NCBI GenBank assembly: GCA_003857395.1
Contig: RPRC01000096.1
Span: forward strand, 1 to 38,551
DNA: 38,551 nucleotides
Direction of reading: 5' to 3'
Origin: Geobacter sp.
GTDB lineage: Bacteria; Desulfobacterota; Desulfuromonadia; Geobacterales; Geobacteraceae
The notes under the pieces were generated by a model. That model saw only the letters and a program-made list of their open reading frames with translations, was not told the DNA's origin and did not search any database. Of the stretch, positions 17,842-25,916 are shown one piece after another (the first letter of the stretch is position 1; every line of letters begins with the position of its first letter). Position numbers and translations under genes: made by a program.

Positions 17842-20124
17842 ATGAAACGATTTATCTTGTTTATCGCAATGCTTTGCTTCGGGGTTTTAGCTCTCAGCAC
17901 GAACAGCGATGCCGTTACTATTAAGGACGTTAAGCCTGGAGAGGATGTTTTTAAATATATAACACGAGTCAATGGTTCTTTTGACCAGAAACTGTATCAG
18001 CAGGTTATCGGTGCGGCAAATCCCTTCAAGGAGGGTGACAAGACTATCGGCGTTGGTGCCGATACCAATGCCAGCAGGGAAAATGCCCGGAAGCTTCTGG
18101 CCAATACCAAAATCAAGGACATAACCAACCATCCCTTACTGAATGACGACCTGTACAAATTTATCGCCAAATCAACGAACTCGGCCCAGTACAATAAGAT
18201 TAAAGACTGGAAAATGGGACAGATGAAAACCTTTCTTCTGGCCAAATCAGAATCGCAAATCAAGGCGGTCATGTTCGGTATGAACAGCGAGGTGGTCGGT
18301 TGCCTGCCCAAGCTGATGAGCAATCAGGAGCTGATTGCGGTCAATAAGAAAATTTTTAATCCCCTGCCGGGCAGCAAGCTTGGAGCCAAGGGCTATATGG
18401 GGGCCAGAATTCAGCCCAATTCGCCGACCGATGACCCGGAAGAAATCGTCTGGCAGGTATTTGACGGATTTTCCTACGCTGTCGGTGATGTGGTCATTGG
18501 GACCAATCCGGTAGACGGGACAAAGGAAAGCGTTGCAAAAGTAGAGGGAGCCCTCAAGAATGTTGTCGATGTGTTCAAATTAAATGGGACTATTCCCTGG
18601 TGCGTGTTAGGCCATGTTGACGTACAGCGTGAATTATTTGAAGAGACGCCGGAACTGGTTGACTTCATGTTCCAGAGCCTTGCCGGAACTGATGTGGCAA
18701 ATAAAACATTTGACGTGACCGTTGATAAGATGATCTCCCACGCAAAATCCCGCCAGGGACATAGATTCGGGCTGTATTACGAGACCGGCCAGGGCGCTGA
18801 CTTCACCAATGGCGGTGCTGAAGGCGTTGACATGGTGGTGCTTGAATCCCGCAAGTACGGCTTTGCCCGCGGGTTGAAACAGATACTTGCCGGAGTACAG
18901 CCGGAAGGCGCGTGGACTCATTTTAACGATGTTGCCGGATTCATTGGCCCGGAAATATTCAGGACTAAGGAACAGCTGGTCCGCTGCTGCCTTGAAGATA
19001 TCTTAATGGGTAAACTGCAGGGGCTTACAGCCGGTCTTGATATCTGCTCTACCTTGCACATGTCGGTAAGCCTTGATGATCTTGACTGGTGCATCGATCA
19101 GATTATGCCGGCAAATCCCGCCTATCTCATGGCCCTTCCCACCAAGAATGACCCGATGCTCAGCTATCTGACCACCAGTTATCAGGACCATGTGCGGATC
19201 CGCAATAAATTCGGCTACAAGGTAAACGATGCCATGTGGGCATTCTTCAAGCGTATCCAGGTTATCGACAAGAACGGCAAACCGACAAAACATTTCGGCG
19301 ACCCCGTCTGGGTCTATTATCAGTACCGTGTAGCCAAGGGCGACAAGCGCTCTCAGCAGGTCATAATGGCTGAAGGCAAGAAGCAGTTTGATGCGATTCA
19401 CACTACCTGGCTCAAGACCGGAAACAAGGTGCCTCTGGCCTCAGGGTACGGCAAGAATACTTGGGATCTGAATCCGGAACTGGACAAGAGGATCCGGGAA
19501 CTCTACGCGGATGCCAAGAAAGCTATCTGGGCGGAGTTCACGCCAGCATTTATCAAGAGTGTTCCTGATTCAATTCAGCTCGCCACCCTGTCCAAGGATC
19601 GTGAAAACTACATCGTGCATCCTGAGACCGGTGAACAACTGAATCAGCAGTCAGTGGCAACCCTTGAAAAACTGCGCGATTCGTGGCAAGGCAAAGCCCC
19701 GGATGTGCAGATTGTCATATCTGATGGCTTGAACGCCAATTCAATCATGGCTCCTGAGCATACGGTACCGTATATCACGGCGTTGCGAAAAGACCTGCAG
19801 ACTGCCGGTCTGACCGTTGACAAGAAAAACATTATTATCAGCAGCGGTCGTGTGCGTGCCGGCTACATGGTTGGTGATATCCTGTTCGCCAAAGCGGACC
19901 CCAACAAGCCCCGTGCCGTAATCCACATAATCGGCGAGCGTCCGGGCACCGGCCAGAACGCCTTCTCCGTGTATATTGCTGCACCCAAGGCAAAAGTCTG
20001 GGCCGAGAAGAAGGTCGACCACAATATCGTGAAAGTGGTGAGCGGAATCTCCAAACAGGCTACAAGTGCGGGAAATGCAGCTAAGCAGACAGTCACTTTA
20101 CTCAAAGGCATGATGGCAATCTAA
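17842..20124 (+). CDS. Exported fusion of ethanolamine ammonia-lyase large and small subunits (EutB-EutC-like)
   Basis: 760 residues from an ATG with GGGAGG upstream. Residues 1-24 form a Sec signal (KRFILFIAMLCFGVLAL...SDA) without twin arginines. Residues about 30-490 align with EutB: GAANPFKEGD, ARIQPNSPTDD, GDVVIGTNP, CVLGHVDVQ, ETGQG, VAGFIGPE and LEDILMGKLQG. Aligned to E. coli EutB, R160, Q162, N193, E287 and D362 correspond to R189, Q191, N222, E314 and D400 here, all conserved; about ten residues are inserted near 350-360. Residues about 575-760 align with EutC: VISDGLNANSI, SGRVRAGYMVGDIL and IIGERPGTGQ. The RxCISNI motif is degenerate here (HNIVKVV). The enzyme family deaminates ethanolamine to acetaldehyde and ammonia using adenosylcobalamin, normally in the cytoplasm as two chains. 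Exported location is predicted, activity is inferred. Confidence 0.85.
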   Translation: MKRFILFIAMLCFGVLALSTNSDAVTIKDVKPGEDVFKYITRVNGSFDQKLYQQVIGAANPFKEGDKTIGVGADTNASRENARKLLANTKIKDITNHPLLNDDLYKFIAKSTNSAQYNKIKDWKMGQMKTFLLAKSESQIKAVMFGMNSEVVGCLPKLMSNQELIAVNKKIFNPLPGSKLGAKGYMGARIQPNSPTDDPEEIVWQVFDGFSYAVGDVVIGTNPVDGTKESVAKVEGALKNVVDVFKLNGTIPWCVLGHVDVQRELFEETPELVDFMFQSLAGTDVANKTFDVTVDKMISHAKSRQGHRFGLYYETGQGADFTNGGAEGVDMVVLESRKYGFARGLKQILAGVQPEGAWTHFNDVAGFIGPEIFRTKEQLVRCCLEDILMGKLQGLTAGLDICSTLHMSVSLDDLDWCIDQIMPANPAYLMALPTKNDPMLSYLTTSYQDHVRIRNKFGYKVNDAMWAFFKRIQVIDKNGKPTKHFGDPVWVYYQYRVAKGDKRSQQVIMAEGKKQFDAIHTTWLKTGNKVPLASGYGKNTWDLNPELDKRIRELYADAKKAIWAEFTPAFIKSVPDSIQLATLSKDRENYIVHPETGEQLNQQSVATLEKLRDSWQGKAPDVQIVISDGLNANSIMAPEHTVPYITALRKDLQTAGLTVDKKNIIISSGRVRAGYMVGDILFAKADPNKPRAVIHIIGERPGTGQNAFSVYIAAPKAKVWAEKKVDHNIVKVVSGISKQATSAGNAAKQTVTLLKGMMAI

Positions 20125-20132
20125 AGAGATTC

Positions 20133-20177
20133 AGCCCCGAAGAGGTCGCGTAACGGTGCCTCTTTGGGGCTTTCTTT
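20133..20177 (+). terminator. Rho-independent terminator after the EutBC fusion
   Basis: AGCCCCGAAGAGG pairs with CCTCTTTGGGGCT (one wobble) across a 13-base loop, followed by TTCTTTC. It would end the transcript of the binding protein, barrel and EutBC genes, so the downstream ABC genes probably have their own promoter. Confidence 0.85.
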
Positions 20178-20215
20178 CATCCTTGTCCAACTGGCTGCCT
20201 GAAATATTACGGGGG

Positions 20216-20284
20216 CAATTAAACATATCAATGGCAGGGGCACGGCGCGCCGTGCCCCTGCATCAGGGTTGTGATGTTTAATTG
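20216..20284. repeat. Nested palindrome with AT-rich outer arms and perfect 28-bp GC core
   Basis: The core at 20234-20261 (GCAGGGGCACGGCG/CGCCGTGCCCCTGC) is a perfect palindrome. It sits inside outer arms CAATTAAACAT (20216-20226) and ATGTTTAATTG (20274-20284). The outline resembles a small palindromic mobile element of the REP/MITE kind. It lies between the EutBC terminator and the next gene. Confidence 0.7.
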
Positions 20285-20330
20285 TCGAAGTGATAAGCCG
20301 ATACGCACACAATGAATCGAGCTTCTGTCT

Positions 20331-21113
20331 ATGAATAACGAGCAACCGATAGCTCACTCTGACCATATCACCCCTCCTCTCTCCCAGAAAATAAAACTTT
20401 ATATCGCGGCGCTGCTCTCCGTTCCCTTTTATCGTTATGGGGAAATTGGGAACATCTGCTATACCGTTGGGAAAAACATCCTTGACGGCGTCATTCTCTA
20501 CACCATGTTTTCCATGGCGGAACAGGAGTTCAAAGTTGCCGCTATTCTTGGTATTGTTGTGAAATATGCCTATCCGGGCATAACCATGATTTCCAGTACC
20601 TATACTTCTGAATTTATAGATCACCTGGAAGCAGCGCGTGACGCAACAAGGCAGATCGGTCGCCTGATCAGGGTACAGGTTGGAATTGCGCTGGGGCAGT
20701 CCCTGGGTGCTGTCTGCCTTTTACTCTGCTTCCCGCCGGTATTCATGTACTTTTTTGCGGGCCTATCCTTTAAGGCCTATCTGCTGGTGGCGATTTACCT
20801 GCTGCATCATGTCTGCGACGGATCATCGCAAATAATCGAGGGCCGGACCTGGTTTAAAATCATCGAGATCAAAATACGCAGAGGCGACAACGTAAAACTT
20901 TCACAAAATTTCTGGGTTATTTACACTCTGGCTCAAAACTTTCAGCTGCTGCTGGGGCAGCTTTTTATCTGGTCGGCATTAGGTATAACCAGCGAGTTTT
21001 CGCCCGATCTGACGGCACCAATTATAAGTTGTACCGTCTATAGCGGGTTCTTCTGTGTCGTTATCTCCAAATTCATTCTTCCCGTTACCTACAAATTAAA
21101 ACTGTGCTCGTGA
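20331..21113 (+). CDS. Unrecognised polytopic inner-membrane protein
   Basis: 260 residues with about five or six hydrophobic segments: around 25-40, 50-75, 110-155, 190-215 and 225-255. A polar loop of charged residues (EGRTWFKIIEIKIRRGDN) lies near 170-190. I do not recognise a family. It precedes the BtuD-like ATPase gene by 24 bases and follows the EutBC terminator, so it probably belongs to the ABC transport operon as an accessory membrane component. The ATG at 20331 has no clear ribosome site. Confidence 0.6.
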   Translation: MNNEQPIAHSDHITPPLSQKIKLYIAALLSVPFYRYGEIGNICYTVGKNILDGVILYTMFSMAEQEFKVAAILGIVVKYAYPGITMISSTYTSEFIDHLEAARDATRQIGRLIRVQVGIALGQSLGAVCLLLCFPPVFMYFFAGLSFKAYLLVAIYLLHHVCDGSSQIIEGRTWFKIIEIKIRRGDNVKLSQNFWVIYTLAQNFQLLLGQLFIWSALGITSEFSPDLTAPIISCTVYSGFFCVVISKFILPVTYKLKLCS

Positions 21114-21137
21114 GGCACCGCTTGCTGCTGGGTTACT

Positions 21138-21899
21138 ATGCTTGAAGTAAACACTATTCATTTTTCACTGGATGGGAAAAAGATTCTTGACGGTATCTCT
21201 GCGCGTTTTGAGTCCCGCAAGATCCATGGCATCATCGGACCAAATGGTTCCGGAAAATCCACCCTGTTAAAAAATATCTGCAGGATCTGGGAGCCGCAGT
21301 CCGGTTCTATCGTAATTAATGGTGTAGACTATACTGAAATACCAAGAAAAGAGCTGAGTACGCTAGTTACCCTGGTTCCGCAAAACACAGCCATCGGTTT
21401 TCCTATATCAGTCTTTGACATTGTTTCCATGGGACGCAACCCGCACCTGGGACGCTTTGAAGGTTTGCGGCAAAAAGACCGGGAAATAATCGAACGGGCC
21501 TTACGGCAGACCAACATCTATGCATTGAAAGACAGAAACATCAACGAATTGTCCGGGGGAGAGGGGCAGTTGGCAATAATCGCCAGAGCCATTGCGACAG
21601 AGGCGTCTCTGATCCTGCTTGATGAGCCGACCTCGGAGCTTGATGTGAAACACTCACTGGAGATTGTGAAAGTGTTAGACGAGTTTAAGGAGCAAAACAA
21701 AACCATCCTGGTGTCCATTCATGACCTGAATCTGGCGAGAAACTTTTGTGATACAATTTCCATACTATGTCATGGGAAGCTGTTCTATTCAGGCACGCCG
21801 GAGGATGCCTTTTCCGAGGAAAACATCAGAGAGGTTTTTCAGGTACATATGAGGGAATACAGACACAATGACACCACCTTTCTTGATTTTTACAGGTAA
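21138..21899 (+). CDS. FecE/BtuD-type ABC transporter ATPase
   Basis: 253 residues. Walker A GPNGSGKST, Q-loop VPQN, signature LSGGEGQ, Walker B LILLDEPTSELD and the H-loop in SIHDLN place it in the cobalamin/ferric-siderophore import ATPase class. It should dimerise under the permease encoded downstream. The coding end overlaps the start of the binding-protein gene by 32 bases. Substrate cannot be read from the ATPase; corrinoid is suggested by the neighbouring EutBC-like gene, iron or heme chelates are alternatives. Confidence 0.9.
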   Translation: MLEVNTIHFSLDGKKILDGISARFESRKIHGIIGPNGSGKSTLLKNICRIWEPQSGSIVINGVDYTEIPRKELSTLVTLVPQNTAIGFPISVFDIVSMGRNPHLGRFEGLRQKDREIIERALRQTNIYALKDRNINELSGGEGQLAIIARAIATEASLILLDEPTSELDVKHSLEIVKVLDEFKEQNKTILVSIHDLNLARNFCDTISILCHGKLFYSGTPEDAFSEENIREVFQVHMREYRHNDTTFLDFYR

Positions 21900-22959
21900 A
21901 ATCATTCAAACTGCTGCCAGGCATACCTGTCTGATTTTTACAGCATGTTGTTTGGCCTTCTCGCTCATTGCCGGCGCGGCATCTTCAGCAGCGGGCAGCG
22001 ATCAAAAAACAGTTCCACCGCTTGAGATGGAAAGATTGAAAAATGAGCTGAGCTTTGTCAGGGGCAAGCCGAAAGTTGAGGGCCCATGGCCCCGGGAAAT
22101 ACGCTATACCTTGAAAACCTTTGATTTCAAGACTGACACGTTCCAGCAACAAGCAAAAACCTTTGTACTAAAGAAGAAGCCGATGCGGATAATACCGCAC
22201 GCAGTGGGCGTTGCTGAAATATTGTGGGCTATCTGCCCGCGTGAGCGATTGGTTGCCTTTAACGAATTTGCTGCTGATCCGGCCTCGAGCTTCATCGCTG
22301 ACAAGGTGCGAGCGCGAGGGCCGATTTTTAAATCAAAGCAGACGGAACTGGTTATCGGCTATCAGCCTGACCTGGTTTTTACCGTGTTTTATTCCAGTGC
22401 TGATTTCAAGGAAAAACTTACACAGGCTAAGATCCAAAGCTTTGACCTTGGTTACTTTGGAACAATTGAGTCAATTAAAGAGCAGATTCTGCTCATGGGA
22501 AACATTGTCGGTGAAGAGAGTAATGCGCGGGCATTGGTACAACGTATAGATACAAAGACCCGGGAGTTGAAGGCGAAGGTTCCCCGGAGAGCTCGGCCAA
22601 TCCGTGTTCTGTACTATGATGAGGGCGGCTATGTTCCCGGCTCATCATCCAACTTTACCTCGATCTGTAAAATAATCGGCGCCGTCAATGTCGGGGCAGA
22701 ACAGGGAATAAAATCCTGGTCGCAGATCGACTATGAAACCCTGCTCAAGTGGAACCCGGATGTCATTATCGTTCCCGGTCGCAGCAAGCTTAAAGAGTTG
22801 CTTATTTCAAACAAGGTGCTGTCATACGCCCGAGCCATTAAAAGCGGCTCCGTGTATTACGTTCCCAGTGAGTATCTGAGAGTTGAATCCCAGTATATGC
22901 TTCTGAGCGCGAATTTTCTCGCAGGCATCATCTACCGGCAGTCCCGTAAACCGTTATGA
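21868..22959 (+). CDS. BtuF/FhuD-type periplasmic binding protein
   Basis: 363 residues. The N-terminal part contains a signal-like hydrophobic segment (about 20-40, CLIFTACCLAFSLIAGAAS), then a class III binding-protein core with MRIIPHAVGVAEILWAICP, an ELVIGYQPDLVF segment, the long backbone helix, and WSQIDYETLLKWNPDVIIVP, hallmarks of the BtuF/FecB family. It is longer than E. coli BtuF (266 residues). It starts inside the ATPase gene, 32 bases before that gene's stop, and its own stop overlaps the permease start (ATGA). It probably delivers the ligand to the permease. Confidence 0.85.
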   Translation: MTPPFLIFTGKIIQTAARHTCLIFTACCLAFSLIAGAASSAAGSDQKTVPPLEMERLKNELSFVRGKPKVEGPWPREIRYTLKTFDFKTDTFQQQAKTFVLKKKPMRIIPHAVGVAEILWAICPRERLVAFNEFAADPASSFIADKVRARGPIFKSKQTELVIGYQPDLVFTVFYSSADFKEKLTQAKIQSFDLGYFGTIESIKEQILLMGNIVGEESNARALVQRIDTKTRELKAKVPRRARPIRVLYYDEGGYVPGSSSNFTSICKIIGAVNVGAEQGIKSWSQIDYETLLKWNPDVIIVPGRSKLKELLISNKVLSYARAIKSGSVYYVPSEYLRVESQYMLLSANFLAGIIYRQSRKPL

Positions 22960-23984
22960 ATAAAAAGGACATGTATATATTTTCAGCCTTAACAGCCCTG
23001 ATTATTACGGGAGGCTTACTTGCTTTGACATCAGGCTCATGGCCGATTTCCGTTTCCCATGTGCCAATGATTATTTTATCGAAATTGGGACTCTATAACG
23101 GCATCATCAATGACGTTGAAGCTGCCATTGTCTGGGACGGACGGCTTCCGCGCTTTCTGGTTGCGCTTCTGGTCGGTTTTTCCCTCGGCGGCGCAGGCAC
23201 GATAATGCAGGGAATATTCAAGAACCCCATGGCCAGCCCCGGTGTTATGGGCATTGATTCGGGAGCCGCGCTGGGTGCCGTGCTGGCCATTTATTTGGGT
23301 CTGGCATCAAGTTCGCTTATAGTACTCCCTTGTGCCGCCATCATTTTTTCCATACTTACCCTGGTGGTGGTTTTTGCCATTGCGACCTCACGGGGGCGGA
23401 CTTCCATATCGACGCTGCTGCTTGCAGGCATTGCCCTCAATCTGGTGCTTGGCGCGCTCACGTCCTTTATCATCACCTTGAGCACCAGGGAGTTTGATGT
23501 GGGGCGGGTGATCGTTAACTGGCTCATGGGAGACCTCAATAACCGCTCCTGGGAGCATGTCCATATAATCATTCCGACTACTGGTATAGCGCTGTTGGGG
23601 GCCCTGTTCTTTGCCAAGGATCTAAACATTCTCATGCTCGGAGATGAAACCGCGGCAAACCTGGGGGTCAATATAAAGCGTGCCCGCAATTGGCTCCTGC
23701 TCTTTTCTTCCATTGAAACCGGCGGCGCCATTGCCGTCTCGGGGGTTATCGGCTTTGTCGGGCTGGTTGCGCCGCACATCATGCGCAGCCTTGTCGGGCC
23801 GGATAACCGGAAGCTGATATTTTTTTCCGGACTGCTGGCGGCGGTTTTTATTATCTACGCAGACCTTTTTGTGCGGCTTATCGTAGCAGTTGATCTGAAG
23901 GTGGGTATTATTACCTCAATGCTTGGTGGACCGTTTTTTCTCTACCTGATCGTAAAGCACCGAAAACAGTTTGAATATATGTAA
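22956..23984 (+). CDS. FecCD/BtuC-type ABC permease
   Basis: 342 residues, the usual size for this family, with about ten hydrophobic helices. Family motifs include WDGRLPRFLVALLVGFSLGGAGTIMQ (written in parts: WDGRLPR, LVGFSLGGAGTIMQG), FKNPMASPGVMGIDSGAALGA and the GFVGLVAPHIMR coupling segment that contacts the ATPase. It forms the channel of the corrinoid/siderophore importer with the two preceding genes. The MoxR gene follows after 11 bases, so the importer and the MoxR/VWA module probably share one transcript. Confidence 0.92.
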   Translation: MNKKDMYIFSALTALIITGGLLALTSGSWPISVSHVPMIILSKLGLYNGIINDVEAAIVWDGRLPRFLVALLVGFSLGGAGTIMQGIFKNPMASPGVMGIDSGAALGAVLAIYLGLASSSLIVLPCAAIIFSILTLVVVFAIATSRGRTSISTLLLAGIALNLVLGALTSFIITLSTREFDVGRVIVNWLMGDLNNRSWEHVHIIIPTTGIALLGALFFAKDLNILMLGDETAANLGVNIKRARNWLLLFSSIETGGAIAVSGVIGFVGLVAPHIMRSLVGPDNRKLIFFSGLLAAVFIIYADLFVRLIVAVDLKVGIITSMLGGPFFLYLIVKHRKQFEYM

Positions 23985-23995
23985 AGGGAATCGAT

Positions 23996-25018
23996 ATGCA
24001 GGACAGTATCGCAGTCGACGGCACCACTAAAGAGCTTTTTGACCGCTACGCTGACAAGATTCAGCAGATAAAAGTTGAAATCGCCAAAGTAGTTATTGGT
24101 CAGGAAGAAATGATCAGCCTGATGATTTTGACGCTTCTTTCCAAGGGGCATATCCTGCTCGAGGGCGTGCCAGGGCTGGCAAAAAGCCTTGCGGTCGAAA
24201 CGTTCGCAAACGTGATCGGCGGTAATTTCAAGCGCTTCCAGTTTACTCCCGACAAGATGCCCAGCGATATCACCGGCACGATGATATGGAATGAGCTGGA
24301 TAGGAAGTTCGAATTTTATTTTGGCCCGATCTTCTGCAATGTCTTCCTTGCCGACGAAATAAACCGGGCCTCGCCGAAGGTCCAATCCGCCCTGCTGCAG
24401 GCGATGCAGGAGAAGGAAGTAACGGTTGAATGCCTGCGCTACGATATCCCGCATCCGTTCATAGTGCTTGCTACGCAAAATCCGATTGAGCAGATCGGCA
24501 CCTATCCGTTAGCCGAATCCCAGGTTGACCGTTTCATGGTGAAATATGATGTCGGTTACCCGCAAAAGGATGAGGAATTTGAGCTGATACGGAGAAAAAA
24601 CACCAACTTTGACCAGCTCAAAGCTGACATAAAAACGCTTCTTACCCTTGATGATATAACGGCCATCCAGCAGCTCATCCATGACCAGGTACGGGTGAGC
24701 CGGAAAGTCATGAGCTACATACTGAATATCTGTATTGCCACACGGCCGCGCGAGACCTATGCCGCGCAACAGCTAACCGCGGATATTCATCAGTATATCA
24801 GGCTCGGAGCGTCACCGCGGGCCTCTGAATCGCTTCTGGCGTTGGCAAAATCTTTCGCCTTCAGCCAGCAGCGGGACTATGTCAATTTTAACGATGTAAC
24901 GACCTGTGCCGTGCATGTGCTCAGGCATCGCATACTGCTCAACAGCACGGCGCTGTCGCAGCAGATCAACGCCGACATGCTCGTTCAGGAAATCCTGAAA
25001 ATCATCGAGCCGTACTGA
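23996..25018 (+). CDS. MoxR-family AAA+ ATPase
   Basis: 340 residues behind AAGGGAATCGAT. Walker A GVPGLAKS (57-64), Walker B VFLADEIN (116-123), NRASPKVQSALLQAMQE and the ATQNP sensor are all MoxR hallmarks. MoxR ATPases act as chaperones for enzyme maturation or cofactor/metal insertion, usually with a VWA protein partner. The stop overlaps the DUF58 start (TGATG). Location between a corrinoid-type importer and VWA genes suggests a role in assembling a cofactor-bearing periplasmic protein; that is inference. Confidence 0.93.
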   Translation: MQDSIAVDGTTKELFDRYADKIQQIKVEIAKVVIGQEEMISLMILTLLSKGHILLEGVPGLAKSLAVETFANVIGGNFKRFQFTPDKMPSDITGTMIWNELDRKFEFYFGPIFCNVFLADEINRASPKVQSALLQAMQEKEVTVECLRYDIPHPFIVLATQNPIEQIGTYPLAESQVDRFMVKYDVGYPQKDEEFELIRRKNTNFDQLKADIKTLLTLDDITAIQQLIHDQVRVSRKVMSYILNICIATRPRETYAAQQLTADIHQYIRLGASPRASESLLALAKSFAFSQQRDYVNFNDVTTCAVHVLRHRILLNSTALSQQINADMLVQEILKIIEPY

Positions 25019-25902
25019 TGCCCAAGGCCAAATCAGAAAAAAGCCTGCTATCCAAGAAAGAGCTCTTGGAAATATTTATCAATCACCGGGTGCATTCACC
25101 GTTCCCCGGCGACTGGGAAAGTATCTTCAAAGGCCTGGGCTATGAATTCTGGTCGCTCCGGGAGCTTGAACCCGGCGATCCGTATAAAAATATCGACTGG
25201 AAGGCAAAGGCAAAAACCGGAAAATATTTTGTGCGGGAGTTTCTTGCCGAGAGCTATTTCAACGTCATGCTCCTGTACGATATCAGCAGGTCGGTACATT
25301 TTGGCCGGAAGGAGCTGCTCCAGGCGCACATTGCCGTGTCACTGGCATACAGCGCTGTCCTGAGTAATGACGGCTGCGGCCTGATTCTGTTCGCCGACGA
25401 GATTGTTCAGTATATTCCGCCGCGCATGGGCAGAGCTAATTTTATGGAGATTCTCGAAGCCATTGTGCATGCCGAGCCTGTTGCCTGCGGTACGACAAAC
25501 CTGGCGTTCGCTTTGACCAAGCTTATCAATGAAGTTCCGGAAAGCCTCACCTTCATTCTATCTGATTTCATGTATCCGCTTGATTTCAGCTACAACTTTC
25601 ACCACACGGTACACGGAACCAATAAGCATGAGATAAAAGCTGTTCAGGTGCTTGAGGAATGCGAAATCGGTTTGCCGCCCAATGGGAGAGGAATCTTGCC
25701 GCTCTATGATTATGAAAGCGGCACAACGGTGGCGCTCGATCTCAGCAAATGGCAGGAGTACAATGATACGATGAGCCGGCTGCGTGCAGCTACCAGAAAC
25801 CGGCTGAACCGCGCGGGCATCGATCTTGTAACCATCAGCCCGGCAGAAGATTTTGCGCAGAAAATCAATGAGTTTATGAAGAGACCTCCTTCAAGTTTCT
25901 AG
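25018..25902 (+). CDS. DUF58-domain protein (VWA-like)
   Basis: 294 residues. The DUF58 signature EPGDPYKNIDWKAKAKTGKY lies at 51-70, followed by LLYDISRS (about 85-92), a DxSxS-type metal-site motif of the VWA-like fold. It overlaps the moxR stop by one base. MoxR-DUF58 pairs are standard partners in these operons. No signal peptide or membrane segment is seen; probably cytoplasmic, membrane-associated via the VWA partners. Confidence 0.9.
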   Translation: MPKAKSEKSLLSKKELLEIFINHRVHSPFPGDWESIFKGLGYEFWSLRELEPGDPYKNIDWKAKAKTGKYFVREFLAESYFNVMLLYDISRSVHFGRKELLQAHIAVSLAYSAVLSNDGCGLILFADEIVQYIPPRMGRANFMEILEAIVHAEPVACGTTNLAFALTKLINEVPESLTFILSDFMYPLDFSYNFHHTVHGTNKHEIKAVQVLEECEIGLPPNGRGILPLYDYESGTTVALDLSKWQEYNDTMSRLRAATRNRLNRAGIDLVTISPAEDFAQKINEFMKRPPSSF

Positions 25903-25916
25903 CAGGTAGGCATACC

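Noticed and set aside
17842..20124. Possibility that the EutBC fusion is a pseudogene or sequencing artefact joining two genes.
   Set aside because: The frame is uninterrupted through both parts with a natural linker, a strong ribosome site and intact active-site residues, which fits a real fused protein.
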